Below are positions 23,683 through 36,150 of a DNA stretch of 64,000 bases, piece by piece; the first letter of the stretch is position 1; each line of letters opens with the position of its first letter. The notes under the pieces are model-generated. The model was not told the DNA's origin. It searched no databases and saw nothing but the letters and a program-made list of their open reading frames with translations. The stretch spans positions 17,801,501 through 17,865,500 of the forward strand of contig NC_135245.1 in NCBI RefSeq assembly GCF_947623445.1, read 5' to 3'. Position numbers and translations under genes: made by a program. Source of the DNA: Clavelina lepadiformis (taxonomy: Eukaryota > Chordata > Ascidiacea > Aplousobranchia > Clavelinidae).

Positions 23683-25375
23683 CTGTACCGTAGAAGTTGG
23701 ACGGTTATACAAGAAAAAACTTTATTTGTAACCCTCTTGAAGAGCAAATTTTATTACACGTACTAGACTTATTTGCAATTTCATCGTATACTACCAAGTT
23801 ATTTTTTATCGATTCCAGCAACTCCTTTCAAAGTATTTCTTAAAACTGCTTGCTCAAATGGCTACACCCTATCCATAAACTCAATAGATTGAACTGGAAA
23901 AGTTGTGCATGCTAAATATTGCTCTTCATATAAAAGTATGTTACTTGAATGATGAGTTGCATAAAATAGTTGTGTTTATATGTGTTGTGTTTATATCTCA
24001 GTTACCTTACTCATAATTTTCTGTTGCTGATATTAACTCCTCACTCGATTATCGCAACGAAAGTGGTCAATGCAGTAACTCTTTGCTGTTGTATTATCGC
24101 ACTGTGTTCGGCATTACGTACTGTAGAATTGTAAAGAAATTAAAAAATGAACAAACGTTTGCTATCATCTGTCTTTCGATTCGACTCTGGCCAATTTTTG
24201 AAAAGAAAATCTGGGTTGTTTCCACAAGGGAAAGAATTTTCCATTTTGTGTGTTCCCGAAGGTGCCAGCTTCTCATTCGGTGGTGTCAAGAATCGGAATC
24301 TTACTTCATTTGCTTTCCCAACGATAGGCCAAATGATTGTTTAAACTTGAACTAAGCCTTTTTTAGATATAGGCTGTAAGTTGTCGATACCAAGTCGATG
24401 TCGATGCTGATACGGTAAAATGAAATATTTTACCTATGACTTTCGCTTCGGAAAGAATATAATCGTTTGATTAAGCTAATATTCTTACAGTCCACAACAA
24501 TTACTGAATTATTGATATCGTGCCGAGCAATCCCAAATTATCGGATTATAACTATAACGAACTATAGCTCGTCATTATAACTCAACCACATATCAACTTC
24601 TTATTGCGCACTCCACCAGTCGTCAGAGTTTGACAATTTCACGAAACCAACGGAAATCACTCAAAGCTACATTACTTGTGATATTTTGATGATTTTTATT
24701 TCCGATTTTCGTTTTGTCTGAGGTCGCCGTCGTCTATTTACGGTATCGGTTTTCCGACCCATCAAGTGTTGGTTCCATCAATAGTATGTCGCTTCTTCGC
24801 CCAATGAAGCTGTGAGTTTCATCAGCTCCCTTTTCCGCTGTGAGTCGTTTCCACGGACGATTGTATTTCTGTATTTTTGATTTTCCCCCAACTGCTCAAT
24901 CTCTCGTTTTCTATTCTCTCGTTTTCTACTCGTTAAGTGTTATAACGATTTACTATTGATTTTTGCAAACCATTGTACAGTCTCACCAAATTGATGGGAT
25001 TTTGTTAATTTGTTGACTATTTCTGCAGTCGTACTACTCGTCTTCTTTTTAAACACGCACGGCATTAAACCGTTGTTAGTGCGAAAATGTTTACAATACA
25101 AATTTTCTCGTTCGCCCAAGTATAAATTTGTTATTTTTAGGCATTTTTTGAACACATAAATTTCTGATAACTTAAATCTTACGACGCATTAATGAGCAAA
25201 GCAAACTTTTTTATTAGCTAAATGACACAGCTCACGTTGACAAAGCGATATGCAAAGTTTTAAAATCAGTAACTTACTGCAGATGGAAATGTTATAGTAA
25301 AGCATCTTAAATAAGTTTATTGCAAACCACAAAAAACCGTTACATTTGAAAACTGATTACAGCAATTATTATAGG
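23683..25375. other. Intergenic, 3' of the SAM gene
   Basis: AT-rich, with short shadow frames only. No repeat or RNA gene was recognised. Confidence 0.5.
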
Positions 25376-25678
25376 CGGTGCTGGCCTTAGCAAGCGAAAA
25401 AGTCAATGCAAGAACCGATGGCGGGGCATCGTATCGAATTAAAGCAATAACAATAATTTTATAAATCAAACATCAACTCTTTAAAAGTCATTTTTCATCT
25501 AAGCTTTGCTTCGTGAAATACTTTCTTCAAAAACATTCATTCTCTTCCGAAAACAAAAAAAGCGTTGTGATTTTCGCAAAAATTCAGCTAAATTGTCATT
25601 TTAGTGTTAGTACTAAGCAGTGAGGGCCCCGAAAAGCCTGGGCCCCAGAGCAGTCGCATTGGCCAAACGCTGGCCCTG
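25376..25678. mobile_element. hAT-type MITE
   Basis: The left end CGGTGCTGGCCTTAGC and right end GCTGGCCCTG are inverted and imperfect. Flanking 8-mers attatagg and atgttagg match at 6 of 8 positions. A GC-rich subterminal patch (GGGCCCCGAAAAGCCTGGGC) stands out from the AT-rich surroundings. No coding region. Confidence 0.6.
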
Positions 25679-26611
25679 ATGTTAGGTCATCGACATCACT
25701 TGATAAATAAAAGAGTCTTTATGAAACTTCGAATCAATTGTAGGATTAAAAGTCGCAAGTAAAGTTTGGGAAAAGTTGTTGATACATCGACAAAAAACAA
25801 CAACACAATGCAAAAACCTGGTGTTGCCAGCGGTTTGCTTTACATTTAAAGAAATAAGAGAACATGAAATCATACGAAATACTCAGTACTGCCTTCAACT
25901 TATCAAAAGCGGTGGAGCTGTAAACTTCTGTTCATGGTTAAGTTATTTCATTATTCAGTGAGATCCGAATGTGTTATGTTTATGACGGCAAACTCGTAAG
26001 TGACACGACAATATTTAACACAAAAGTTTTTCTTCAGTATGAATCCATTTTTTAATTAAAATCGTATATTTACTGTCTTTGGTTATTTCTTCGTCCTTTG
26101 CTGCTGCCATATAGCCGTTGGTCACATGCCAATGAAAGGATCTTTTAAACAAAATACTTGCAAAAAGACTTGGAATATTTTATTTTATACACTTAAGCGA
26201 CATAATCAAAGTATATACTTCTGACAACTTCCTTTTGATTATGACTGAATTACCTTGGGGATTAATGTCCATGGGATGTCACTGCGGAGCACTCATTTCA
26301 ACAACCATTGCATGAAATATATCTGTTGGTCATGAACTCGCCGGGTTCTTTAACTTTGTCTTTCCCGCTTGTTGGCGCAGGCTGCACAAACACCGTGTCA
26401 TTTATACAGAGACCATAAATTTTTACCTTAATTTAAGTTGAATTGTGAAATAGAAAACTCTCACAAAGCAGCCGCATATAGGTTTTTGTTCGCGAAAATA
26501 GTTTCGAGATTTCGCAAGCGCAAAAATATTTTCTTACTTTGGTAAAATTTTGAGATAATAAATAATTAGTTTTAAATTTAACGCATAGTTATTTAAACGT
26601 AAAATGCAATA
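25679..26611. other. Intergenic, no feature seen
   Basis: AT-rich sequence between two MITEs. Short frames only. Confidence 0.5.
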
Positions 26612-27417
26612 AAGGTACCTGTACCGAATAAGGCCCACCTAACACTTTTTTGAAAATAACTCAAGAACCATAAATGAGAATAGACTGAAAAATCGTATTC
26701 TATTAGTGAGGGTATATGACTACAACATATTAAAACCACAATACCTGACAACCCCCATAAAATTTTTATAAAGAAATTAAAAATTCCAAAAAATGGGCCT
26801 TATTAGGAGCCTATGCTCCTAATAAGGCCCACCAATTTTGTGAGTATTTTGATTCAAAACATAGTAATAGACAACATATAACATTATTAGAAATTTCACA
26901 TTTTAAGTTGTACAAACATTTAAAAATATTCCACTAGGCGCATCAAAGTAACTGCAACAATTTGCCAACTGATGACTGGAACCACTCTTGATGTCCATGG
27001 ACATCAATTAGCCAAGCATCTTGTATGGGCCTTATTAGGCGCATGTGGCATCCACGAAAAAAATGTCACATTTTTATCATCAGAAAAATTTTAGCAAAAT
27101 AAAATGCATTATCCTTTTCAATACTAAGTTGGTTGTTACATGAAAACTTCAGCCGGCTGACAACAGTTCATTTAACCGGCCAAATTCTCACTTACTTTTT
27201 TTCTAAATTAACAAAACCACCTTAACTGCAAATATCAAATTTTTGTTGTGCTCTAGCGAATCGGTTGATCACGTGACAAGGATGAAATCTGGTAAACCAT
27301 CATGAATTTATATTAGTTTTTATGTAGGGACAAAATCTTTCATTTATTTGCACGGATTTGCGAAATATGAGCAATGGGCCTTATTAGGGACCGGGCCTTA
27401 TTCGGTACAGGTACCTT
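26612..27417. mobile_element. MITE copy B, GGCCTTATTAGG family
   Basis: Nearly identical to copy A over its full length and in the same orientation, with the same inverted ends. The hairpin stem lies at 26795-26810 and 26815-26830. Its loop reads CTAT where copy A reads ATAG. It lies between the SAM gene and the first GPCR gene. Confidence 0.88.
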
Positions 27418-27580
27418 ATACATATATATAATGTTCAAACATAACCTCGGTTTAAAGCAACGTTTTGAAAGATGTTCCTCGCATTTATCCATGAAAAAAT
27501 TAAACCAAATTTCATAGACATCGCCACATTCGCACAGAGCTCGTATTAAGTGATTATTTTGTGCCATTTAAGAGCACGTT

Positions 27581-28696
27581 TTATACACATGTTCTTCTCA
27601 TATAATAGTTAATCTCAAAAGTGCAATAGTATACATAGGAAAGGAGTCTTTCAAATACAACATTGCATACTTGTCGCAACTTTCCCGTTTTGATTTCCCC
27701 GTCCATTTGCGAGTGATAGCTGGGCATGTGTGCACGGCCTACTGCTTGCGAATATCGGATTCTAGATTGTGGCGTCGGCGGGCCCGAATGACGACAACAC
27801 TTGAAGTTTTCGGTAAAATTTGTCGATGTAAAAGCGTAGGCAAATGGATTGACGCAGCTGTTTGTCCAAGCCACGCACAGGGTAAAGGGATAAAACGTAT
27901 TAAAAAACTGCTTTGAAAAAGGTATCAGCTTCCACCAGCCTCCAAGCGCATCATAAAAAGCCATTAACGAAGCAGGAAACCAGCAGATGAAAAAAGCGCT
28001 TATTATTAAGACCGCCAGCCTTGCAATTCTGTCTTTTCTGTTTTTTTTCGCAATCATATGTTTTCTGAGATAGCACACGATGCGAATATAGCAGAGGCAA
28101 ATCACTATCATAGGAATGATAAATCCAACCGTAGCTTTCAGCAACTGAAGAAAACCCATGATAGCTTCTTTGCATGGGGATGGCGGTAAATTGAATGTAC
28201 ACAGACTAACCGTAATGTTTTGGTCCGTCAAATTGCTTGTGACATTGACTGATGTAGTGTTGATCATCTGGTAACAAAAACGTGGCAAACACAGCATAAA
28301 AGAGACAAACCAAATCCCCGGGCACACGTAGCGCGGAGCTCTCCTCGCTTTTATCTGCAGGACTTGTGCGGCGTGAACAACTGCGATCCATCGGTCAATG
28401 CTTATTGCTGTCAGGAAGAATACACTGGCGTACAAATTCACGGATGTGAACGCCCCTGCAGCCTTGCAAACAACGAGTCCAAACTCCCAATCCATACGGT
28501 TAAGGTAATAATGCCCCCAAAAAGGAGCAGTGCAAATATTAAGCATATCGGCCAGTGCGAGATTGAAGAAGTAGATCGTAGGTGCCGTCCATTGAGATCT
28601 ATCTCGCAAGAGTTTGATTAGGACAATACCGTTTCCGACAAATCCTACTGCAGAAAGAGTAAAGAAAAATATGCCCAACGCCACGTGACTTTCCAT
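27581..28696 (-). CDS. Class A (rhodopsin-type) GPCR
   Basis: Single-exon, seven-transmembrane receptor. The ATG at 28696 (MESHVALG) places TM1 right after a short N-terminus, so I prefer it to upstream in-frame codons. Landmarks: GN in TM1 (VGNGIV), LALAD in TM2, Cys of the ECL1 disulfide in GLVVCKAAG, IDRW at the TM3 end (the DRY motif has Trp for Tyr), CWFP in TM6, NPFAY in TM7. NTTS, NVTS, NLT and NIT sequons lie in the second extracellular loop. The PFWGHYYL stretch after TM2 and the general layout suggest a peptide or chemoattractant receptor; the ligand is unknown. The 371-residue length is normal for the family. Intact. Confidence 0.92.
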   Translation of the reverse strand: MESHVALGIFFFTLSAVGFVGNGIVLIKLLRDRSQWTAPTIYFFNLALADMLNICTAPFWGHYYLNRMDWEFGLVVCKAAGAFTSVNLYASVFFLTAISIDRWIAVVHAAQVLQIKARRAPRYVCPGIWFVSFMLCLPRFCYQMINTTSVNVTSNLTDQNITVSLCTFNLPPSPCKEAIMGFLQLLKATVGFIIPMIVICLCYIRIVCYLRKHMIAKKNRKDRIARLAVLIISAFFICWFPASLMAFYDALGGWWKLIPFSKQFFNTFYPFTLCVAWTNSCVNPFAYAFTSTNFTENFKCCRHSGPPTPQSRIRYSQAVGRAHMPSYHSQMDGEIKTGKLRQVCNVVFERLLSYVYYCTFEINYYMRRTCV

Positions 28697-28789
28697 GGTA
28701 AGCCGAAGTAACCCCAGCGACAACGTTTTTGTCAAGGAATAGTTTCTCTTTAAATAAAGCAAATCTACTTTTTACGAAACAAATCTGCA

Positions 28790-29845
28790 AAAGAAGAGAA
28801 ATTACGTTTCATCACCTATAGCCTCATGTAGACCAACTTTATAATTACAAAAAAAGCAAGTATATGGTAAATAGTAATCTTCAACAGCATGCTAATTACT
28901 GCACTGGCAGCATATGTTAATTGTTACTTAGATCTGTACCGTTTATTTTGGTATTTTTTCTGCAAAAGACCGGTATTTAAAGGCCGTAATCATTGATGCA
29001 AAGCTGTACTTTTCTCTTTGTCATGAGCAAATTTATGCATTTTTTTACGTTTTACATTTTTTGATTAATAACTACACCATCGTGTTGATTGCACATTTAA
29101 CAGACTTCATCACGTTAAACTTATAGAAGATAGAGTAATTGGTGGATTTAAAAAACGATTCGTAAGTTGCAATCACGTGATGTTTTGCATGACAACGAGC
29201 CTCGCTGCCATGATGGAGGCAACCTCCGTTAGTAACGCACGAATAATCTTCCCTAAAGCGATATTGACAATAATCAACGTTTGCTAGCTGGTTATAACTG
29301 TGGTTTTTTTGTTAAGCTACGTTGGATATTTTTTCGAGAGTACAAATTATTGGACAATTTTGACTCATCCACATGCATACAAATTGATTTTAGCTTTTAA
29401 GCTTGCATAGTTTTTTGTTCTTCTGATGAAAACATGCACGGGTGAACAGCATGTGTAAACACTCGTTTGCAACGTTAAGTTTGTTGCGTACAACCAACTT
29501 GCAACTTGCATGTTTGCAAGTTTTAAATCTTCATTTTCAAATACGCATGTGTTCATTGAGGCAGACATTTGGGTATCAGGCTTTTCAGTAATCACAACAA
29601 GTATTCTATTAATGCACATTTCCTGTAAATAAGTCCCAACATATAAATGCTCGAAAACATGAGCAATTTGGTCCATATCCACCAGCCAACGTCGGCAAGT
29701 TAAGTTAAATTTAACTGCAACCACAAAACCAAGCTATAAAAGTTTCGTCATGAAAAACCTTTAACTGTCAATTTTACTGATAAAACTGTATGATTTTATG
29801 CCAGAAAACTAAACCTGCAAAATGCGCATGAACTATACATTAGAC
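28790..29845. other. Intergenic upstream of GPCR
   Basis: No gene supported. A 119-codon minus-strand frame (29365-29724) lacks an ATG at its start and shows no family signature. Confidence 0.5.
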
Positions 29846-30040
29846 CAGGGATGTCCAACCTTTTATTATAGTGGGCCGCATTGTCACTTGAAATAATTGA
29901 ATGGGCCGCAAAACCTATTAAATTTCAAGAAAAATGGGTACATGAAGTACATACTTTTGTAGTGAAAATGACTAGCGGGCCGCACAAAAATCTCAGGTGG
30001 GCCGCACTGTGGCCCGCGGGCGGCAGGTTGGATATCCCTG
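29846..30040. mobile_element. hAT MITE with perfect 8-bp TSD
   Basis: Begins CAGGGATGTCCAACCTTTT and ends AGGTTGGATATCCCTG. Exact flanking copies of CATTAGAC lie at 29838-29845 and 30041-30048. GGGCCGCA motifs recur next to both ends. At 195 bp it is non-coding. Confidence 0.95.
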
Positions 30041-31050
30041 CATTAGACCAACCACACCATTAATGTCTTTCGTTGCATTTGTTTTATATCGATGACGAGT
30101 AAAGTAAAGTAAAATGTAGTTGTAGCACTTATTTTCTGCCTGTCTATTGTCGGTATAAGTGGAATTCTGTCCAGGTTCGTTTATCCGAATTCACGGCTAA
30201 AACTGGAAAGTAGTTGACAGATATTTAATGACGTTAATAAATTACAAAATGTTAACACTTTAGGTAGCCAAGAAAAACTGGTCTAGGCGTAAGAGTATTT
30301 GAGTTTTATAAGCGTATCAATCAGCTTACTGTAGTACAGGGTATTCCGGTAATGATAAAATGAAATGATCTATAAGGACTGAACGAGAATTGATAGACTA
30401 TTTTAGCTTATGACTGCATCAACCTACACTTAACCTAAACAAAGTAAGCTATTCTGCAAAACTTTTAACATAAAAGCGGCGTAGTATTATTTCTATACGA
30501 TATTATGGTACGTCAATCCATTGTTAAATACAACAGTTACCGTATATGTATATGTACCGTACATGTTACCGTACAACAGTTATTACACCCATATAACTCA
30601 CGATACACCAACCAACTACGGTCACCCAGGCCTCTGCTTTCTGTTCTGACCTACGGTTGTCCTGCAACATGGCTGAAAGTGAAGTTATGACGTCAATTAC
30701 AAGCCATGAATAAGTAATCCTATCGGTTAATGCAAATAAACACATTCTGCACTAAGCTTTGAACTCGACTAAACCACAACGCTGTTTTCGTCCGTGTCCT
30801 TGTCTAGAAAACATGTAAAATCTGCTTGGCTCTATGTCGCAAGGTTCCTAACACAAGCAAAAAACATGTTTCTGTCCGTGATTTGTCAGTTCGACTCGAA
30901 TCACCATTTTCAAGACATTCTCACAACGTTTGCAGCGTTTGAAAACATCATTGTTTTGTTTTAATGCTTTTGTTTAAAAGGGTCGGATTTATAGCTAAAG
31001 CAACCTCCAAAATGCTGGAAATATACTCGTGTCTTCGTGTTATTTCAATG

Positions 31051-31380
31051 CAGTGCTCCCTCGATTATCCGGTCAAGTTGAGATAATGATTTTAGAAGTT
31101 TAAACATACTCGCAAAATAAATGGTAATTGAATTCTGATATACAAGAGACAAAACAATTCATTCGCGTTGTACGTTGCCTTTCGAACAGGGAGTCAGGTC
31201 AAAAGTTTTAAGTACATTATAAAATTGTAGAGTATCATTTTAAATGCAGTTTTTAACGATGAACTGCAAGTACAATAACATTAATGAGAATAGGCTAAAT
31301 CAAGCGCTCTGTATACCTAAAGCTGTAGGAGGCTTCATAGTTTGTTTGTGAACGAGGTACGAATAATCGAGGAAGCACTG
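31051..31380. mobile_element. pogo/Tigger-like MITE
   Basis: Inverted ends CAGTGCTCCCTCGATTAT and ATAATCGAGGAAGCACTG differ at one position. TA follows the right end, while the left flank reads TG, a probable decayed TA target site. 330 bp, non-coding. Confidence 0.75.
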
Positions 31381-32837
31381 TATTAAGTTATAAACAAAAC
31401 CATAGCAATTATAAGATTACATGAAACGATGTCGCTTTTATAATTCTTGTACTTAACTAGAAACGGAAACAAGTGAAACAGCAAATATTACAGTTTTTCA
31501 AAAAAAATGCATGAAAAACAAAGCCGAACAAAAGATACGTTGCTAGGAAACCTGAATCCTATGAATGCATTACGTCCAAAAAAATTCAAAAAAATTCAAA
31601 AAAAAAATTTTCGCAAAACTCTCAGTGCAACTCTTTTTTCTTCTTTAAAGTAGATAAGTTTTTTTAGGCAGTGGCAAATGCACTGACAACAAAGGTATCA
31701 CTGAAATGGTGAAAATTCCCTGTAAGCTATACTTGTAGAGTCTAAACCCAATCGTGACGTCAGACAGTAGTTCTTTGCAGAAAGCCTTTAACTATATAAG
31801 CAGTACTTAACGATTAGGCTTGATTTTGCAAACTACACAAACTAAATCGCTTTCAAAAACTTTTAAATCAAATAAAGAGTAAGAAATAAATAAATTAACG
31901 GTTGTCTAACGGAACTTTATATAGTTCTACTTCTCCGGTGAAACACCTTTCTGTTTTTCGTATACTCTGATAGTCCAGTTTCTAAAACTTTACATCCTGT
32001 ATTTGAACTCCTGTCTTTGTATTAAATTAAACTTAGATCTGCAACGTCAGAGTCTTTATGCATAACGCAAAAGTAAAAAAAGAAAACAGTTGATTTATTA
32101 ATCGGATATTCATTACGAGAAGCCTAATCCATCGGCAGGAAATATCTTTGCACGCCTCATACAGAAGATTAACATATTACCACCACATGAAATATCTTCT
32201 CTTTCTCCCCGATCAAAATCAAATAAGTTGGCTTGTTAATCTTAAGCACTGTTGATGTTATCTTTTAAAGTACATTTGTACAACGTTCAGTGGATACAGA
32301 TAATATAACGCAAAATATTCAACATTATTGTTCAGTTTTGACTCCGGTTTTGCAAATTCTAACGCGTGACGTCAAGGCTGACGTACAGTGAAATCATCAA
32401 CTTAAAACTATACCAAACTCTGATTACACTAAAATTCTGTTCGTTTTACGATATTTACTGCACGTGTGCAGGTTCAAAATAAATAGCAAGTACATTACCA
32501 ATCTAACGTTAGTGGAAGCCCGCTGCCTAAATCCTTACTAAGGTTTACCGCATTTTTCTGATACAGGGTGTTATACTATTTATATCGTAAGCTCCATTCA
32601 CGCGGCATGCAGGGCGTCGCGGAGACGCGTTACATAATATTGCGGTTTCTAATTTTGAATCAGGCTGGGTTGGCATCTTAATTCAATCCATGATATGTAA
32701 AATGACACTGAAAATAGAAGAACACGTTCAAGGTGACATAGTGTGTTGTGCAGAAAGGCTATGACTTAATCCCGGAAGGACCGACTTCAAATTTACGTCA
32801 AAGAACCTGGTGGAGTATAGGCCTGTATCGTACTAAA

Positions 32838-32991
32838 CACTGCGCCGGTCTAGGCTATTGTCTTGATGCGGGAGTTTAAACAGAAAGCTGGGTTAATAAA
32901 AGTTTTGTTGTCAATAAAGAATGCCTGCGAACGTTATAAATGGTGTAAGACAGGTGTAACAATAAGCAACAGCCTAGACCGGACAGCACTG
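32838..32991. repeat. Imperfect inverted repeat, possible MITE
   Basis: Arms CCGGTCTAGGCTATTG and CAACAGCCTAGACCGG (one mismatch) face each other across about 105 bp, with CACTG at the outer edges. Target duplication not clear. Confidence 0.45.
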
Positions 32992-35900
32992 AACTGCTTA
33001 AACCACTAGTCGTAACATGAGCTAATCAGATTATGGACGTATATTTGTAGGCGAATGTGGAATAATTTAATTGAAAATAGATCCGTTCTCGGTAAAGATT
33101 ACATGTTAAGATGCATCTGGTTAGCTTTCCATTAACAACGCTAATTTCATTAAAAAGTAATCTAAGTACTGACTGAGTGTCAAAAGTGCAGAGTATTTGG
33201 GTTTACTGTTGTTGGCTTTGCAGTGAGCTGTAATATACAGTAAGAGCTCTAACCAACAATTTAATAAAAATATTGAGTTTATCCGGAGTGAAAGTTTCAA
33301 AATTTAAAACTGAGGTTGTCAAAGTCAATCGGATTCTTTTGATAGAAATCATATACTATAGAACCGAGCTGCTAAAACTTTTAAGTGTTTCGGCCACATT
33401 GCACAATTCTTGTGCCTTGACAAGAGGCCAGGAGCAATTAAGTCTAAAAGCAAGTTAGGCCTAGTCTTAAATCAAAAGAAATTGTCAGTAAATATACTGG
33501 AGAAACCCTTTTTTAATAATATGAAGAGGTTAAGCAGTTTTTGCTGTACATAACTGGCAAAAAAAGCAAATTCATTATTAATTACAACTGAGATGGCGGC
33601 TCTTATTGCGTCACACTAGTAAAAGAATGTGCATGACTCATTACTAGGGCCAGTTTTTGTTGCATTAAAAATCGTAAGAAATTTGCATTTATTTTTAGCA
33701 AAAAGTGCGGTAAAAGTTGAATTTATGCCCAAGCATTTTAAACGACAGTGCTTTACTCAAGCGATCTATTTACATACAATGGTAAATATTTCCTAAACAT
33801 TATCTGGGGAGAAATGGCGATCTTTTGCCAACAGTTTGCATAGCAAGCTAAAACTTCGTTCCACAGTGCATGAAGTTGCTTGGCAATTTAACAATTTGGC
33901 AAGATTTCTGGACTGATATTTGGCCGGTTCATTTCTATGATTACTTTAAGGTCAGTATTCAGTTCGAATCGGTGATCCAAATACAATTTTGCATAATACT
34001 TGATAAAAGTTGCAGTAAAAAGTTGAATGTAAAAAAGAAATAAGTTGCAAAAAGTTGCAATATAAAATTCCTGAAAACAGCCTAAAACATCGTACTACAT
34101 AAAATTTGAGTATTTTGGAAGTTGTAAAAAAATTGCAAAAGTTAGAAAAACTTGCCCTACTCATGAGTTTTAAGTATAAGATTGGTTTAAGTATATAAAT
34201 TGTTTCTAACTTGTTAACTTGTTTATGGACTTGCCTCTCACTAAGCTTAAGCTTACGAAATATCGCGTTATTAATCGCGTTATTATAAACCTTTAAGTAG
34301 CACCAAAATAAAATCTTCTATAGTTCATTAACAGTATTGTGGCTCTTACCGAACGTAATGAAATTAAGCGCTCAATTGCAGAAGAAAACAACGAACACTT
34401 ACGATCTGTTTCCGCTTTACCGCCAGTGTGCGTAACTACAACAGTAAAAGCGTGTAATGAATAGAACACCTCTGCATGGTTTTGTAAATAGGATGCGATG
34501 AACCTGTTCACGCGATTTATCCTTAGTTTGAACTGAAGTCTTCCCCTGTTGTAGCGATAACGTAAGAATAATTCATTAATCGTATTCATAAACAAATAAT
34601 TGCACAATATCCGTAGGAAGACGAATACCCCTGATTTGCTATTATCCTCCGAATCTATTCTGGTCCGTGTTCGTAGTGGTACACCCCTTGCCAACAGCTT
34701 ACCAATATTATTAAGGCTGGCCATTCATCGTTTTGCTCGAAATTGCTTTAGTCTGCGAACCTAACCTTTACACAGAGTTGTCTACACAAAGGCTACTTGC
34801 CATTAAGCATGGTGAACACTTACTCACTGACAAACACTTTCACACGCTACTGCTAGAAATGCAAATGATGCTAATGAGTAATTATTATGTACTGTATGCT
34901 GATTTGCAACAATTTTCGACACAGTCGTTACATTATGCCCTCGTAACCTAGTGATTATATACTGTCATACTGATCACTATGGCTGCAATTCAATAAAATA
35001 ATACTCTTTATCTTTGCCAGTGCAAAGCAATGAAAAAGTTGCATGAAGGCTGATATAATTACTATCTAACCGCAAAGTGGTTGCATTTTATGTGATTTTA
35101 ACTGAAGGATAGTAACATTTATTGCTCTAAAATGTTTGCTTTTTCTCCGGATTAACATATAGACATGTGCTACAAGGTAACCAAAAGCTTATACTTTACA
35201 ATGAGTAATTATTTGAAAAGATTTACAGTCATTTGATTGATCGAACAGCTGATTTTACGTCATCTCTTGGTGGGCTTAACTTGACAATAAAAACCTATGT
35301 TATTTACTTCACGACAATTTTTTGATTATCTTGCCTTGTTGAAGTCAATTTGGCCGTCAAACAAGTTTTCTGGTATATAGCAGTTGATTTAATGCAATTT
35401 AATGATTTAATTGTGACTAAACTGTAGCCACGCGGGGCGTTGTTAAAGGTATAGGGGTTAAGTTAGGAGACAGGGTATACAAAAATTTGAATTTAGCTGT
35501 TTGTGGTTTGGATAAAATTATAGATCTCAATTAGATTGCTATTTAAGTGATATTTAGTTAAGGTTATACTGTTTAAGATAACAAAAAACCTGACAAAAAG
35601 CTTCCAGCTTTTTATTATAGCTCGATCTAGTTTCAGACATTCTTTTTCATGTTTTTTCTTGAAGGGTAATTGACATTTTTTCCCTGACATATTTTCGGAT
35701 TGCACAAATGCTTTTACTGGCAAAAACGGCTGAAGAGAACTTGCAGACAATTTTTAAATTTTCAAACATAAACGATAATTTCGCATACTTGACACATCCC
35801 TTTCATAAGTTCAGTTTGAAAAAAAAATTTCATTTTGAACCAAAAAATTATGCCAAAAAGTGGGCATGGGTTTTACACTATTTCTTTTTCAAAATAGCAA

Positions 35901-36092
35901 AGCATTATATACTGATACAACAACATAACTGGTATTTGTCAAGTTTTAGCCTACATGATTTTAGTCGCATTGATAAAGAAAGCTTTGTGTTTTCATTTTT
36001 TAAATATGTAAATTTTAAATAAAGTTTTTAAATATTTGAAATGCCGCGATATAAGCTTCAATTGTATTAGTGAGCCATGAATAATATAAATG

Positions 36093-36150
36093 TTTGATAA
36101 CCCATTATAATGGTTTGATACCCATTATACCCATTTGATACCCATTATAG
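36093..36150. repeat. Short tandem repeat, TTTGATACCCATTATA-type
   Basis: Three imperfect units of about 16-22 bp, each containing ACCCATTATA. Confidence 0.6.

Noticed and set aside
24083-24355. 90-codon plus-strand frame after the SAM gene
   Set aside because: Overlapping frames on both strands of similar length and no signature; treated as chance.
29365-29724. 119-codon minus-strand frame
   Set aside because: Does not begin with ATG, composition looks random, no neighbouring exon.
34293-34724. 143-codon minus-strand ATG frame
   Set aside because: No domain, signal peptide or splice partner. Such frames are expected occasionally in 14 kb of non-coding DNA.
35708-36022. 104-codon plus-strand frame rich in Phe/Lys
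   Set aside because: Composition mirrors AT-rich non-coding DNA.
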